Virus record (IMG/VR): IMGVR_UViG_3300035070_002886 | Span: 1-48,747 of that record | DNA length: 48,747 nt | Strand: one strand, 5' to 3' | Origin: a virus | Shown: piece by piece, positions 7,596-15,580 of the stretch | How positions within the stretch are numbered: the stretch's first letter is position 1 | Layout: every line of letters starts with the position of its first letter | Made by a program: the position numbers and the translations under genes | Notes under the pieces: generated by a model | Told to the model about the DNA's origin: nothing | Databases searched by the model: none | Seen by the model: only the letters and a program-made list of their open reading frames with translations

Positions 7596-9899
7596 CTAAA
7601 TGAAATTATTTTTAATTGTTTTAAATTTAACTGACTTTCTACCGCTCCAGTCTGACTCAACGCGACTGATCGCACCTAACTCCACTAATTTATTTAGTGA
7701 TGTTTTTACATCCGACTCTGAAAACTTCTTGGTTTTCTTTTTGATTACACTTGGTGATAGTCCGTCTTGCACATCACAGATTTGAACCAATCTAGCAGCT
7801 AGAGCGTCCCCCCTCTCCTCGTTGTCTGCGTCCTTGTTGTCAGCCATAGCTTGTAAGCACATGCCTGTCTTAGTGTTAATGTCAGACTTAATTAGAGCGA
7901 ATGCATACATCAAGTCTTCTTCAGTTATGATGCTGGTTTCTGCAGCCATAATGGATGCAATAACAGATGTCATTTGAAAGGCCCTAGCCCAAACAGGTTG
8001 CATGATTGGGTTTGACTTTTGAGCCCTAGAATCGAACCAAGCGCCGATCTTTTTAGATAGCTCTATGGCTGAGTCTGAAGCTGTCATTACTATTGGTTCG
8101 CCCCAAAACTCCAAGCCGTAATCTTCACGATAGGTCATGGTTTTATCTTGCGCCCTGCCTCGCTGAACGATGTTGTTGAACCTTCCGTGTATCGACTCTG
8201 GTATTGAGTGTCTTTTTATTGCACCAAATCCATAAGCTTTTGCTTTCGGGAAGTCCTCAAACTCACGCACTAACAACGTTCGCCCCATCAAGCCACTGGA
8301 CAGCGTATCTTCACTCACCATTCCGTCTAACTTACCTGGTGTCGATGTCGCGTAAAGGTTCATGAAAGGGTTGGTTATGCCACCGGACAAGTAGGACTCT
8401 TTGTTTTTAAGCCACTGGATTTTATTCTCTATAATAAATTCCTTGCCGATCTCAACGTCCTCTTTCTGCTTCTCAAGAATGGCGATTGACTTGTCTATAT
8501 GAGCCCTAAGCGGTTCAACCTCTTTGGCCCTAAGCGTTAATAGCCTTTCTGTTGATAGGTTTAGTATTGCCCCCTCTATTTGTTGTAGGTATGAGTTTGC
8601 GTTTTTATTCTGCATAGCCCCAAATATTTTATGCGCTTCATCTATTGCGTAGAATGCACACTGGTGGTCAATGATACTTTTGATCATGTCCTTATCGGAT
8701 GCCATCTCTGGGTAAAGCGCACAACCGTATCCGGCTTTTATCAATAATGATTTTGCCACTTGGTAAGGGTTATCCTTACCAGAGCCAGAAGCGGCTATAC
8801 CCATCACGATAATGCTCACCTTGGCACCGTCTGGGGTTAGATACATTCTGTTCATTGCTGAAGATACAGACCATAGCGCGGCACCTACAGCAATGCTCGG
8901 TCTATCACGGTAAGCTGTCTCATTCATGTAGCGAACAATGTCACCAACTAAACCATGAGGGTTAAGCACATCAATATGATCTGTGCATAACTCATCTTCT
9001 GGCGTATGGTCTGCAGGTATAATAACCTCCGTTCCACCTCTAGCTGGCAGCTTGTAACCATTCTCTAGCGCTTTTTTAATTAAGGTTGCAATGGTTACAC
9101 GGCTAGGGTTCTTGCCAAACGACTCCCATTTAACCAACATTTCAGCTTCATCAAACTTTGATGATTTAGAGGCCCACGCTTCCCATAGTGGGTAAGCATT
9201 TGGATCGGTGTCATGGATGGCCATGCCTATTTCAATGAAGTCGTCATAATGATCATCATTGTTTGGTATGTGCGCCACAACCTCAGTTAAATCACCATCA
9301 AAATCAGACTCAAAATCAGACTCACAAATCACCTTTTCAATGATTGCCAGTAGTTCAACCGGTGCATCATCAAGGTTAGTTAAATCATCATCATAACAAT
9401 GGTCAATCGTGTAGTATTTGCCGCTGTTATGCAGTGAGCCACCAGCAACAACAAAGCCTCCTTTGTGCTTGAAATCAATACCTGGATATTCTTTCATGCT
9501 TCCACGAACATCAAGATCTGCAGGTTTGTTGTAGTACAGGTGGAAGCCGCCGCCGCCAGTTTTAACACCAACGCCACACTCTTTTAGTTGTGGCACCTTT
9601 TCGCATAGTTTATCGAACGATTCAAAACCGCCGTTTTTTGGGTCCACATCCACAACCAAATGGTGGTCTTCCAATAACCAACCGAAGCCAGTGCACAGCA
9701 TGTTAAAATTATGATAGTTCTCAATAAGCTCAAATTGATTGCTCATTCCTATCATTATTTGCCAGTTGGAGTTTTGCGGGTGTTTACCTGCCATTTTGCA
9801 CTCAGGATTACCACACCCGCACTTACCATTTTCTATAGGATGCAAGTTGACTAGCGACAGTCCTGCATCATGGTATTTTTTTGCGCTCTCGTATATCAT
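7596..9899 (-). CDS. PrimPol / PriCT-2 / DUF3987 primase-helicase
   Basis: 767 aa and the main replication protein. The N-terminal bifunctional primase-polymerase domain starts with a cysteine cluster (CGCGNPEC) and has the catalytic acidic motif VVDVDPKNGG near residue 100. It is followed by a PriCT-2-like linker (about 205-290). The C-terminal half is DUF3987-like, with a P-loop GIAASGSGKDNPY and FYAIDEAHKIFG as Walker B. Such fusions prime and unwind at phage or plasmid origins. The gene faces away from the iteron region at 10.2-10.5 kb, which is its likely substrate. Confidence 0.85.
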   Translation of the reverse strand: MIYESAKKYHDAGLSLVNLHPIENGKCGCGNPECKMAGKHPQNSNWQIMIGMSNQFELIENYHNFNMLCTGFGWLLEDHHLVVDVDPKNGGFESFDKLCEKVPQLKECGVGVKTGGGGFHLYYNKPADLDVRGSMKEYPGIDFKHKGGFVVAGGSLHNSGKYYTIDHCYDDDLTNLDDAPVELLAIIEKVICESDFESDFDGDLTEVVAHIPNNDDHYDDFIEIGMAIHDTDPNAYPLWEAWASKSSKFDEAEMLVKWESFGKNPSRVTIATLIKKALENGYKLPARGGTEVIIPADHTPEDELCTDHIDVLNPHGLVGDIVRYMNETAYRDRPSIAVGAALWSVSSAMNRMYLTPDGAKVSIIVMGIAASGSGKDNPYQVAKSLLIKAGYGCALYPEMASDKDMIKSIIDHQCAFYAIDEAHKIFGAMQNKNANSYLQQIEGAILNLSTERLLTLRAKEVEPLRAHIDKSIAILEKQKEDVEIGKEFIIENKIQWLKNKESYLSGGITNPFMNLYATSTPGKLDGMVSEDTLSSGLMGRTLLVREFEDFPKAKAYGFGAIKRHSIPESIHGRFNNIVQRGRAQDKTMTYREDYGLEFWGEPIVMTASDSAIELSKKIGAWFDSRAQKSNPIMQPVWARAFQMTSVIASIMAAETSIITEEDLMYAFALIKSDINTKTGMCLQAMADNKDADNEERGDALAARLVQICDVQDGLSPSVIKKKTKKFSESDVKTSLNKLVELGAISRVESDWSGRKSVKFKTIKNNFI

Positions 9900-9910
9900 G
9901 ATTAACCTAT

Positions 9911-10135
9911 CTATTTAAGTCTAAACACCAATAGACCTTTATCGGTCGTTCTCATTGTAAATGTTCGAGTATCTCCATAGTGACGGTTAATGATGGTTCG
10001 GAATGTCTGGCGGCTGGTGGATTTGTCCAACTCTATATCTAGTCCCGCCTCACCAGGTTTTAGGTGGTCAATCATATCCACAAGTGTTTTGGTTTTAGTC
10101 TTTGCCATTTCAGCAGGTACGCTCTTTGCTTTCAT
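9911..10135 (-). CDS. Small basic hypothetical protein, 74 aa
   Basis: First gene of the leftward replication operon, 12 bases ahead of the primase gene and next to the putative origin. It is rich in Lys/Thr at the N-terminus (MKAKSVPAEMAKTKTKTLVD) and beta-rich after that (RQTFRTIINRHYGDTRTFTM). The position and charge suggest a DNA-binding accessory or autoregulator, but no motif proves it. Confidence 0.6.
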   Translation of the reverse strand: MKAKSVPAEMAKTKTKTLVDMIDHLKPGEAGLDIELDKSTSRQTFRTIINRHYGDTRTFTMRTTDKGLLVFRLK

Positions 10136-10176
10136 TTCTTTACGCCTTCATTGTTTGAAAAGTTATAAAACATTCT

Positions 10177-10189
10177 AATATAAAACACA
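10177..10189. repeat. AATATAAAACACA, second copy
   Basis: Exact 13-base match to 7564-7576, again 5' of a minus-strand replication gene (ATG at 10135). It contains a TATATT -10-like hexamer on the minus strand, though no good -35 is seen here. Confidence 0.45.
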
Positions 10190-10212
10190 CATCAACGCTA
10201 TAGCTGGTGGGG

Positions 10213-10298
10213 CATTTTTCCATTTTTCCAGTGGTAAAATGCATTTTTCCCTTTTAAGTGTTTGTTTTTACTTCATTTTTCCATTTTTCCATTTTTCC
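10213..10298 (+). repeat. CATTTTTCC iterons, forward cluster (six copies)
   Basis: Exact 9-mers start at 10213, 10221, 10242, 10274, 10282 and 10290. Adjacent copies share their terminal C, giving an 8-base period in a pair and in a triplet. Confidence 0.9.
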
Positions 10299-10341
10299 GC
10301 TTATAGAGATTGAAATACATGGTTATAAAAATACACCCCTA

Positions 10342-10361
10342 TACTGTAAATATATACAGAT
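10342..10361. promoter_or_regulatory. LexA/SOS-type box in the origin core
   Basis: TACTGTAAATATATACAGAT fits the gammaproteobacterial LexA pattern CTG-N10-CAG with an AT-alternating centre and differs little from the E. coli consensus. A TATACT -10-like hexamer (10340-10345) overlaps it. Confidence 0.6.
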
Positions 10362-10390
10362 ATAGATACAGACTATATATTAGTATGTAG

Positions 10391-10479
10391 GGAAAAATGC
10401 AAAATGCTCTGTAGCCATTGGTATGTAAGGGATAGAGCATTTTTCCACTTGAGAAAAATGCGAAATTTGAGGAAAAATG
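10391..10479. repeat. CATTTTTCC iterons, mixed-orientation cluster
   Basis: Inverted copies (GGAAAAATG) at 10391-10399 and 10471-10479, a direct copy at 10438-10446, and an 8-base inverted partial at 10453-10460. Several are extended by a flanking GC (GGAAAAATGC). Confidence 0.88.
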
Positions 10480-10488
10480 CAAGGTTTA

Positions 10489-10517
10489 TTGACGGTTGTT
10501 ATGTTTTGTTTTAATAT
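10489..10517 (+). promoter_or_regulatory. Rightward promoter for the 10551 gene
   Basis: TTGACG (10489-10494), 17-base spacer, TAATAT (10512-10517). The A/C-rich leader that follows loosely resembles the leader element seen at 913 and 27859. Confidence 0.65.
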
Positions 10518-10550
10518 TCAAACACACAAACAAAACAGGACTAAACAGCA

Positions 10551-11033
10551 ATGACTAAAAAACTAATACCAGCAGGTAAGCTGAAAAACCTAAACGACTT
10601 GGTGGTCGGTACGTCGGTTTTATTATCCAATGGTAATGTTGGCCATGTAACGAGTGTTACTGATGTAGTGACCTTTAGTCATGGTGATATTGCAGAGGCA
10701 CGATTGTGGATTGACTTGCCTCAAGCTGGCTCAATGATGCATACACACCGAAGAGACGGACGAAGCCATCATGATGCGTATGGGGATATCGTGAGCATTT
10801 GCCGACCTGAAGATTCTAAGGTGAAATCAATCAAGGTGTGGAGCAATCAACCGCTTGATGTTGAGTTGTTGAAAGCGGGTAATGAACTCGGCTTGGTTTG
10901 TAAGTTGTTCATCGACACAAACAAGAACGGTAAGGAATGGACAGGCAATACTAAACCGACTGAGTTGAATGGTGTTAAAGGGATTTGCAAACTTGGTAAG
11001 TCAGGAATGTTGAGCGTTAAGGTTTGGCGGTAG
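10551..11033 (+). CDS. Hypothetical protein, 160 aa, monocistronic
   Basis: The only gene transcribed rightward from the origin region, with its own promoter, an ACAGGA ribosome-binding site and a terminator. It is beta-rich (VVGTSVLLSNGNVGHVTSV) with a His-rich loop HTHRRDGRSHHD near residues 63-74 that might bind metal or nucleic acid. I do not recognise the family. Being isolated between origin and packaging genes and promoter-driven, it may be a regulator of the early-late switch, which is inference only. Confidence 0.65.
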   Translation: MTKKLIPAGKLKNLNDLVVGTSVLLSNGNVGHVTSVTDVVTFSHGDIAEARLWIDLPQAGSMMHTHRRDGRSHHDAYGDIVSICRPEDSKVKSIKVWSNQPLDVELLKAGNELGLVCKLFIDTNKNGKEWTGNTKPTELNGVKGICKLGKSGMLSVKVWR

Positions 11034-11056
11034 TTATTTTGGTCACATGCTAAACT

Positions 11057-11086
11057 AGCCCTATCACACGATAGGGCTTTTTATTT
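11057..11086 (+). terminator. Rho-independent terminator
   Basis: Perfect 9-bp stem AGCCCTATC/GATAGGGCT (11057-11065 with 11070-11078), 4-base loop, then TTTTATTT. It separates the 10551 gene from the next gene. Confidence 0.92.
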
Positions 11087-11095
11087 GGAGCTAGC

Positions 11096-11809
11096 ATGGA
11101 AATAGATACTAAACAATTACGACAATACGAATTAAAGCTCCTGAGAGCCAATAAGACGGGCTTTAAGATCGCAACCGAGCAAACACTCAATGACTTAGCT
11201 TTCGAAGCGCGTACGCAAGCACGGGAGCAAATAGAGCGTAGTATGACTGTGAGGAACAAATGGACTCTTGCACCAAGGAATAATCCGATTGATAAAGCCA
11301 AGCGAGGAAAGCCGTTTGCTGAGTTTGGATCGACGTTGGGGTATATGGCTAAACAGGAAGAGGGTTTTATATCGCAGCCTGATAGATTTACTGGAGCAGT
11401 GGCTATACCGACACCAGTGGCATCAGGTGAACGTAAAGGTGGTGCACAAGGTAAGACGATTAGACGCAAGCCAGTACGCAAGCCCAACCGCAGGAATATG
11501 CTCAAGATGCCTAGTAAGCGCATGAAAGAATTGCCAAGGCGTGAGCGTAACGCGGCGTTGATCCAAGAGGCTATTAAATCAAAAAGAAGATTTATTGAGC
11601 TTGAGCGTAACGGTGAGACAAACATATTCAGAGTGAAGGGAAACAAGAAGCGATACCAGTTGGATAGGTTATACAAGACAGAGCACAGAGCTGTGATATC
11701 AAAGCCTAAGCCATGGCTAGCACCAGCGACTAAGAAAGCCTATGAACAGGCGCCAAGATTTTATATGAATAGATTGGATTACCAGATTAAAAGGATGATG
11801 CGTAAGTGA
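11096..11809 (+). CDS. Basic protein resembling minor tail protein Z / tail-completion proteins
   Basis: 237 aa, very Arg/Lys-rich. The N-terminal FKIATEQTLNDLAFEARTQA followed by REQIERSMTVR..., and the C-terminal LDYQIKRMMRK, resemble the layout of lambda gpZ-type minor tail proteins, which help complete the tail top. This is resemblance by eye only. Its position before the terminase genes is unusual, as such genes normally follow the capsid genes. GGAG lies nine bases before the ATG. An alternative is a nucleic-acid-binding protein, given the basic segment at about 112-150. Confidence 0.5.
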   Translation: MEIDTKQLRQYELKLLRANKTGFKIATEQTLNDLAFEARTQAREQIERSMTVRNKWTLAPRNNPIDKAKRGKPFAEFGSTLGYMAKQEEGFISQPDRFTGAVAIPTPVASGERKGGAQGKTIRRKPVRKPNRRNMLKMPSKRMKELPRRERNAALIQEAIKSKRRFIELERNGETNIFRVKGNKKRYQLDRLYKTEHRAVISKPKPWLAPATKKAYEQAPRFYMNRLDYQIKRMMRK

Positions 11810-12042
11810 TGGTGGATTGTAAGTTATTGAAAACGTTTAGGTACTACAGATTATCTGGGAAAATCACCGGCGTTTGAATCTGCCGAGGCTTGCTCGCGAT
11901 ATCAAAAATTTTTCATTACCGTAAACCGTCACACCGTAACGTCCAGTTCATAAAACCCAAACCAACCTAGAAAAGACAAGTCTTAGCGGTGTTTCCGGAA
12001 ACTGTGATATAGTTTCCGGAAACCTTTCAAGGCAATCAGGAC
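11810..12042 (+). other. Non-coding segment before terS: candidate cos/packaging site
   Basis: 233 bases with no credible gene, lying directly upstream of the small terminase gene, which is where lambda-type phages keep cos. It contains TACCGTAAACCGTCACACCGTAACG-like repeated CCGT units (around 11930-11950) and two perfect palindromes at 11991-12023. The cleavage position cannot be read from sequence. Confidence 0.45.
11991..12023. promoter_or_regulatory. Tandem GTTTCCGGAAAC palindromes
   Basis: Two identical perfect 12-bp palindromes at 11991-12002 and 12012-12023, centres 21 bases apart (two helical turns), with a -10-like TGATAT between them. They end 19 bases before the terS ATG. They fit either a dimeric operator controlling packaging genes or terminase small-subunit binding sites. 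Confidence 0.7.
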
Positions 12043-12759
12043 ATGAGCAGTAGACTTTATTCAGCCAACAAGATCAGTGAGGCATTGGGCCTCAGCAGAC
12101 AATATGTGAACAAGTATTGTACGAAGCATTGCAATGACGCTCGCGTTGGTTCTGGTAAGGGTGCCAGAATAGACATAAACCATCCGGCAATGATTGCGCT
12201 ATTTGAGTCAAAAGGCGTAGATCATTCATCCGACATAAAGCCAGCACCAGAGAGGGCGGACCCGCAAGCAACAAAACCAGTTAGCCAGTCGGAAAGTAAA
12301 TCAGCAATGGCGAAAGCCAGAGCAAGCAGTAGCACTAAGGAGAAACCAAAAGATAAAAAAGTTATCAACGGCAGGGAAAACCTAGAAGCTATCGACATCA
12401 CAGAGCATGGTAAGTTGACCATTGATGAGATCGCAGCATTCTTTGGTTCGGCTCCAGACTATCGAGATTGGCTAGACGCCAAGAAGAAGCAAGTTGAAGT
12501 TATCGAAAAGGAAACCAAGATAAAAATCACACTTGGTGAGTACATTAGAAAAGATGTGGTGGATACTTCATTTATCGGTGTGGTGGATGCGTTCAATAGC
12601 AGATTGTTAACTGACTTCTGTAAGTCAGCTCCGATCGACTTAAGGCCGGCATTCGAAAGTGGCAAAGATGATATACAAATCGAGTCACTTATCAGGACCA
12701 TGCTGGAAAAAGAAATTGTCACGATAGTTAAAGCGCAAGCGAGGTTTGCAGATGATTGA
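12043..12759 (+). CDS. Terminase small subunit
   Basis: 238 aa. The N-terminal 45 residues form a helix-turn-helix (ANKISEALGLSRQYVNKYC), then a Lys/Ala/Ser-rich linker (about 65-110), then a helical C-terminal domain. It directly precedes and overlaps the large subunit gene, as in Nu1/GpA pairs. Family assignment is by layout and neighbour rather than by a diagnostic motif. It probably recognises the packaging site, possibly the palindromes just upstream, and recruits the large subunit. Confidence 0.75.
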   Translation: MSSRLYSANKISEALGLSRQYVNKYCTKHCNDARVGSGKGARIDINHPAMIALFESKGVDHSSDIKPAPERADPQATKPVSQSESKSAMAKARASSSTKEKPKDKKVINGRENLEAIDITEHGKLTIDEIAAFFGSAPDYRDWLDAKKKQVEVIEKETKIKITLGEYIRKDVVDTSFIGVVDAFNSRLLTDFCKSAPIDLRPAFESGKDDIQIESLIRTMLEKEIVTIVKAQARFADD

Positions 12760-14749
12760 TGTGGCTATCATTGAGCAGCAGCAGAACAACTGGCTAGCTG
12801 AAAAAATACTAAGCGTTAAAACATCGCACAAGGTAAAACTGGTTAGCGATTGGGCCTCAACCACTCGATACTTACCAAGAACCGTAACAAGCAAACCTGG
12901 CATGTATGACTATGGCGCATTTCCATACCTGCGAGAAATTGCCGACTGCATGAGCTCAGAATCTCCGGTACGTGAGATAGACGTTATTAAAGGAGCCCAG
13001 ATCGGTGCTACTGTTGGCTTGCTGGAGAACTCGATAGGTTACTACGCTGAACATGAAAAAGGCGTGCCAATGCTTTTTGTTTCAGCGGATAAAGAGCTCG
13101 CGGATCTTAGAATTGACAACTACATCACCCCGATGTTCGAACAATCAGGCCTTAGCCACCTAATTAAATCCAGCGATACGTTATCAAGAAACAAGAGCGG
13201 CAAAACTAAGGACCAATTATCTTTTGCTGGTGGCGGGTTTTTAATCCCGTTCGGGGCAAATTCAGCTAACAAATTAAGATCGGTATCCATGAAAATCTTG
13301 TTGCTCGATGAGATTGATGGCTTTAAGGCTCGTGTTGGTAAGGATGGCGACCCAATACAACTTGCTAAGACAAGGACCAATGGCTTTGAATACTCGCGCA
13401 AGATATTAAAGCTATCAACGCCAACCGTTAAAGGCCACTCCAACATTGAAAAGCATCACGCTATGGGCGATTGCAGGGTCTACAAGGTTCCTTGTAAACA
13501 TTGCGGCCACAAGCAAGAGTTGAAGTTTTCCGGTGTTAAGGAAGAGACTGGCGAATTGTACGGCTTGGTTTTTGAAACTAACGACGGAGTATTGATCCCA
13601 GAGTCGGTTAAGTATCTTTGCGAGGAGTGCGGTGGCGCACACGTAGAGTCTGACAAGGTGGATATGCTGAGAGAGAAAGCCGACGACTATCCCGAGGGTG
13701 CGGAATGGGTGCCAACTAAAATACCAACAGAAAAGAACCGCAGAAGCTACAGCATACCCGGATTGCTTAGCCCATACGGATTCAAGTCATGGGCCTCGTG
13801 CGTAATGGACTGGCTCAACGCATGGGACATAGAGAACAACAAAGCAAAGGACATTGAAGAGCTTTCTGTCTTTTACAACAATGTCTTAGGACAGCCGTTT
13901 AGAGCGCATACGGACAAACTTGAACTTAATAAAATGTGGGGACATAGACGCGAGAATTATTCATACGGCGAAATACCAAACCGCATTACTAACATGGCTT
14001 GTGATGGAGATGTATTATTGCTGACATGTGCAGTCGATGTTCACGGCGATAACTTGGCGGTAGCTGTTTATGGTTGGACCGAAAAGCATAGATCATTCTT
14101 AATCGACTACATGCGAATCAAAGGCGACTGTGAAGATATCAATGATAAATGCTGGCAAGAGTTGGAGGATCTGATCTACAAGAAAGTGTATCAGGATCAC
14201 CAAGGCAAAAAGTACATGATACAAGCAGCCGGAATTGATACCGGTTACTTCAACGATACTGTTATGGACTTTTGCTCTAGGACTGATCGAACTGTACCGC
14301 TTAAAGGTCAACCTGATATTGTAAAAGGTGCAGCGCTGGTTGAATTCTCAACTCGTGAAACTCGTTACGGTATTACGGCATTCAACGTCAACGTTAACTA
14401 CTACAAAGAGCGCTGGTATAAATCACTTAAAAGACCGTGGGCTGGATATGGTGAGCAGCGCATGTACTGTTACAACTTGCCAAGCGATGTAACCAAGGTC
14501 CAACTGAAAGAACTGACAGCAGAAACTAGGGTTCCAGATGAAAACGCAACGGGATACTTAAAGGGCTACAAATACGAGCGTAAAGGAAATAACGAGATGT
14601 GGGACCTTTTGGTGTACAACAACTTCGTTTTGGACTTTATCGCGTGGGAGTTATTCAGAACTAACGAGCGCGAGCAGATCAACCTTGTTGAATTTTGGGA
14701 GTATTGCAAGACTGGAGATAATGGCTTACCAGTGTTTTATGAGGAATAG
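12752..14749 (+). CDS. Terminase large subunit, lambda GpA family
   Basis: 665 aa from the ATG at 12752 (GCGAGG seven bases upstream); a TTG two codons earlier is possible. The ATPase domain has Walker A KGAQIGATVG (about 75-84) and Walker B ILLLDEID (about 185). Zinc-type pairs CKHCGHK and CEECGG follow. The nuclease domain includes LTCAVDVHGDNLAVAVYGW with the metal-binding Asp. This is the packaging motor and cos/pac-cutting enzyme. Length and order match GpA-type terminases. Confidence 0.93.
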   Translation: MIDVAIIEQQQNNWLAEKILSVKTSHKVKLVSDWASTTRYLPRTVTSKPGMYDYGAFPYLREIADCMSSESPVREIDVIKGAQIGATVGLLENSIGYYAEHEKGVPMLFVSADKELADLRIDNYITPMFEQSGLSHLIKSSDTLSRNKSGKTKDQLSFAGGGFLIPFGANSANKLRSVSMKILLLDEIDGFKARVGKDGDPIQLAKTRTNGFEYSRKILKLSTPTVKGHSNIEKHHAMGDCRVYKVPCKHCGHKQELKFSGVKEETGELYGLVFETNDGVLIPESVKYLCEECGGAHVESDKVDMLREKADDYPEGAEWVPTKIPTEKNRRSYSIPGLLSPYGFKSWASCVMDWLNAWDIENNKAKDIEELSVFYNNVLGQPFRAHTDKLELNKMWGHRRENYSYGEIPNRITNMACDGDVLLLTCAVDVHGDNLAVAVYGWTEKHRSFLIDYMRIKGDCEDINDKCWQELEDLIYKKVYQDHQGKKYMIQAAGIDTGYFNDTVMDFCSRTDRTVPLKGQPDIVKGAALVEFSTRETRYGITAFNVNVNYYKERWYKSLKRPWAGYGEQRMYCYNLPSDVTKVQLKELTAETRVPDENATGYLKGYKYERKGNNEMWDLLVYNNFVLDFIAWELFRTNEREQINLVEFWEYCKTGDNGLPVFYEE

Positions 14750-14751
14750 TT

Positions 14752-14760
14752 TGCTATAAT
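14752..14760 (+). promoter_or_regulatory. Extended -10 promoter before the HNH gene
   Basis: TGC-TATAAT: a perfect -10 with an extended TGn motif right after the terL stop. The -35 is weak. About 100 bases of leader separate it from the HNH start. Confidence 0.5.
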
Positions 14761-14860
14761 GTAGGAATGCGAAAGCTAGAGGATAGGGCGGCCACCCGAC
14801 AAGTCAGTATCGTGACTGATTTCCTCGACCCTCAATCACGAATAACTACACGAGGTTATT

Positions 14861-15523
14861 ATGAAAATCATTTCAAAATCAGAAGCAAAAGAACTTGGAT
14901 TAAAGAGATACTTCACAGGCAAGCCATGCAAGCATGGTCACATTGCAGAAAGAAAAGTCTCAAAGTCAACTTGCGTTGAGTGCTCTAGGCTTGTTTACCA
15001 CACGAACAAAGATCATTACTCTGAAAAAGCAAAATTGCGATATCAAGACAACAGAGAAAGAATATCCAAAAAGAACAAAGCAAACAGGGCTGAAAGAAGC
15101 GAATACCAGCGCAAGTACATAGAAGACAATAGGCAATCGCTGCTTAATAAAAGAAGAAAGTACACAGAAGAGAACCGGGAAGTTATCAGAGAGCAGAGAA
15201 GGAGATACAGAAAGAAATCTCCCATGAATGAATTTATGAGAAACTCTTTAAACAGAATATTAACCAACTGGAAAGGTAAAAGGGAAGATGCAGAAATAGA
15301 GAATGGATACACTTGCAAGGAATTGCGGAAGCATATCGAATCTCAATTCAAAGACGGTATGTCTTGGGACAACAGAGGTGAATGGCATATAGATCACATA
15401 AAGCCTATATCACTATTTCTCAAGGAGGGAGAAAAAGATCCCAAGATAATAAACGCACTTTCAAATCTTCAGCCGCTGTGGGCACTAGACAATCAATCAA
15501 AGAGTTGCAAGTACGAAGAATAG
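14861..15523 (+). CDS. Free-standing HNH endonuclease
   Basis: 220 aa. An N-terminal zinc-like pair (CKHGH ... CVEC, about 27-46) is followed by a long, highly charged Lys/Arg/Glu helix region (55-125) and a C-terminal HNH core WHIDHIKPIS ... ALSNLQPLWALDNQSK. HNH proteins beside terminases can assist cos cleavage, while others are homing endonucleases. The gene is richer in A than its neighbours, has its own promoter-like element and splits terL from the head genes, which favours a mobile insertion. Confidence 0.85.
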   Translation: MKIISKSEAKELGLKRYFTGKPCKHGHIAERKVSKSTCVECSRLVYHTNKDHYSEKAKLRYQDNRERISKKNKANRAERSEYQRKYIEDNRQSLLNKRRKYTEENREVIREQRRRYRKKSPMNEFMRNSLNRILTNWKGKREDAEIENGYTCKELRKHIESQFKDGMSWDNRGEWHIDHIKPISLFLKEGEKDPKIINALSNLQPLWALDNQSKSCKYEE

Positions 15524-15580
15524 GATTTATAGGTTGTGTTATTATTGTGAGAACGTAATTAATTTTTTAAGTGGTGATTT

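Larger units (their letters stand above)
10203..10480. other. Candidate replication origin (iteron region)
   Basis: The only gap over 300 bases (10136-10550) is a divergent intergenic region. It holds two iteron clusters of CATTTTTCC flanking an AT-rich core (about 10299-10390, with runs such as TATATATTAG) and a LexA-type box. It adjoins the PrimPol/helicase operon. Iterons plus an AT-rich unwinding segment beside the initiator gene is the usual layout of a plasmid- or phage-type origin. No function has been shown. Confidence 0.65.

Noticed and set aside
10213-10479. CRISPR-like array
   Set aside because: Repeats are only 8-9 bases, in both orientations and without uniform spacers; they fit iterons.
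11050-11676. 208-codon open frame on the minus strand
   Set aside because: Lies antisense to the credible 11096 gene, runs over its terminator and has no ribosome-binding site; the predicted protein is a typical low-complexity shadow.
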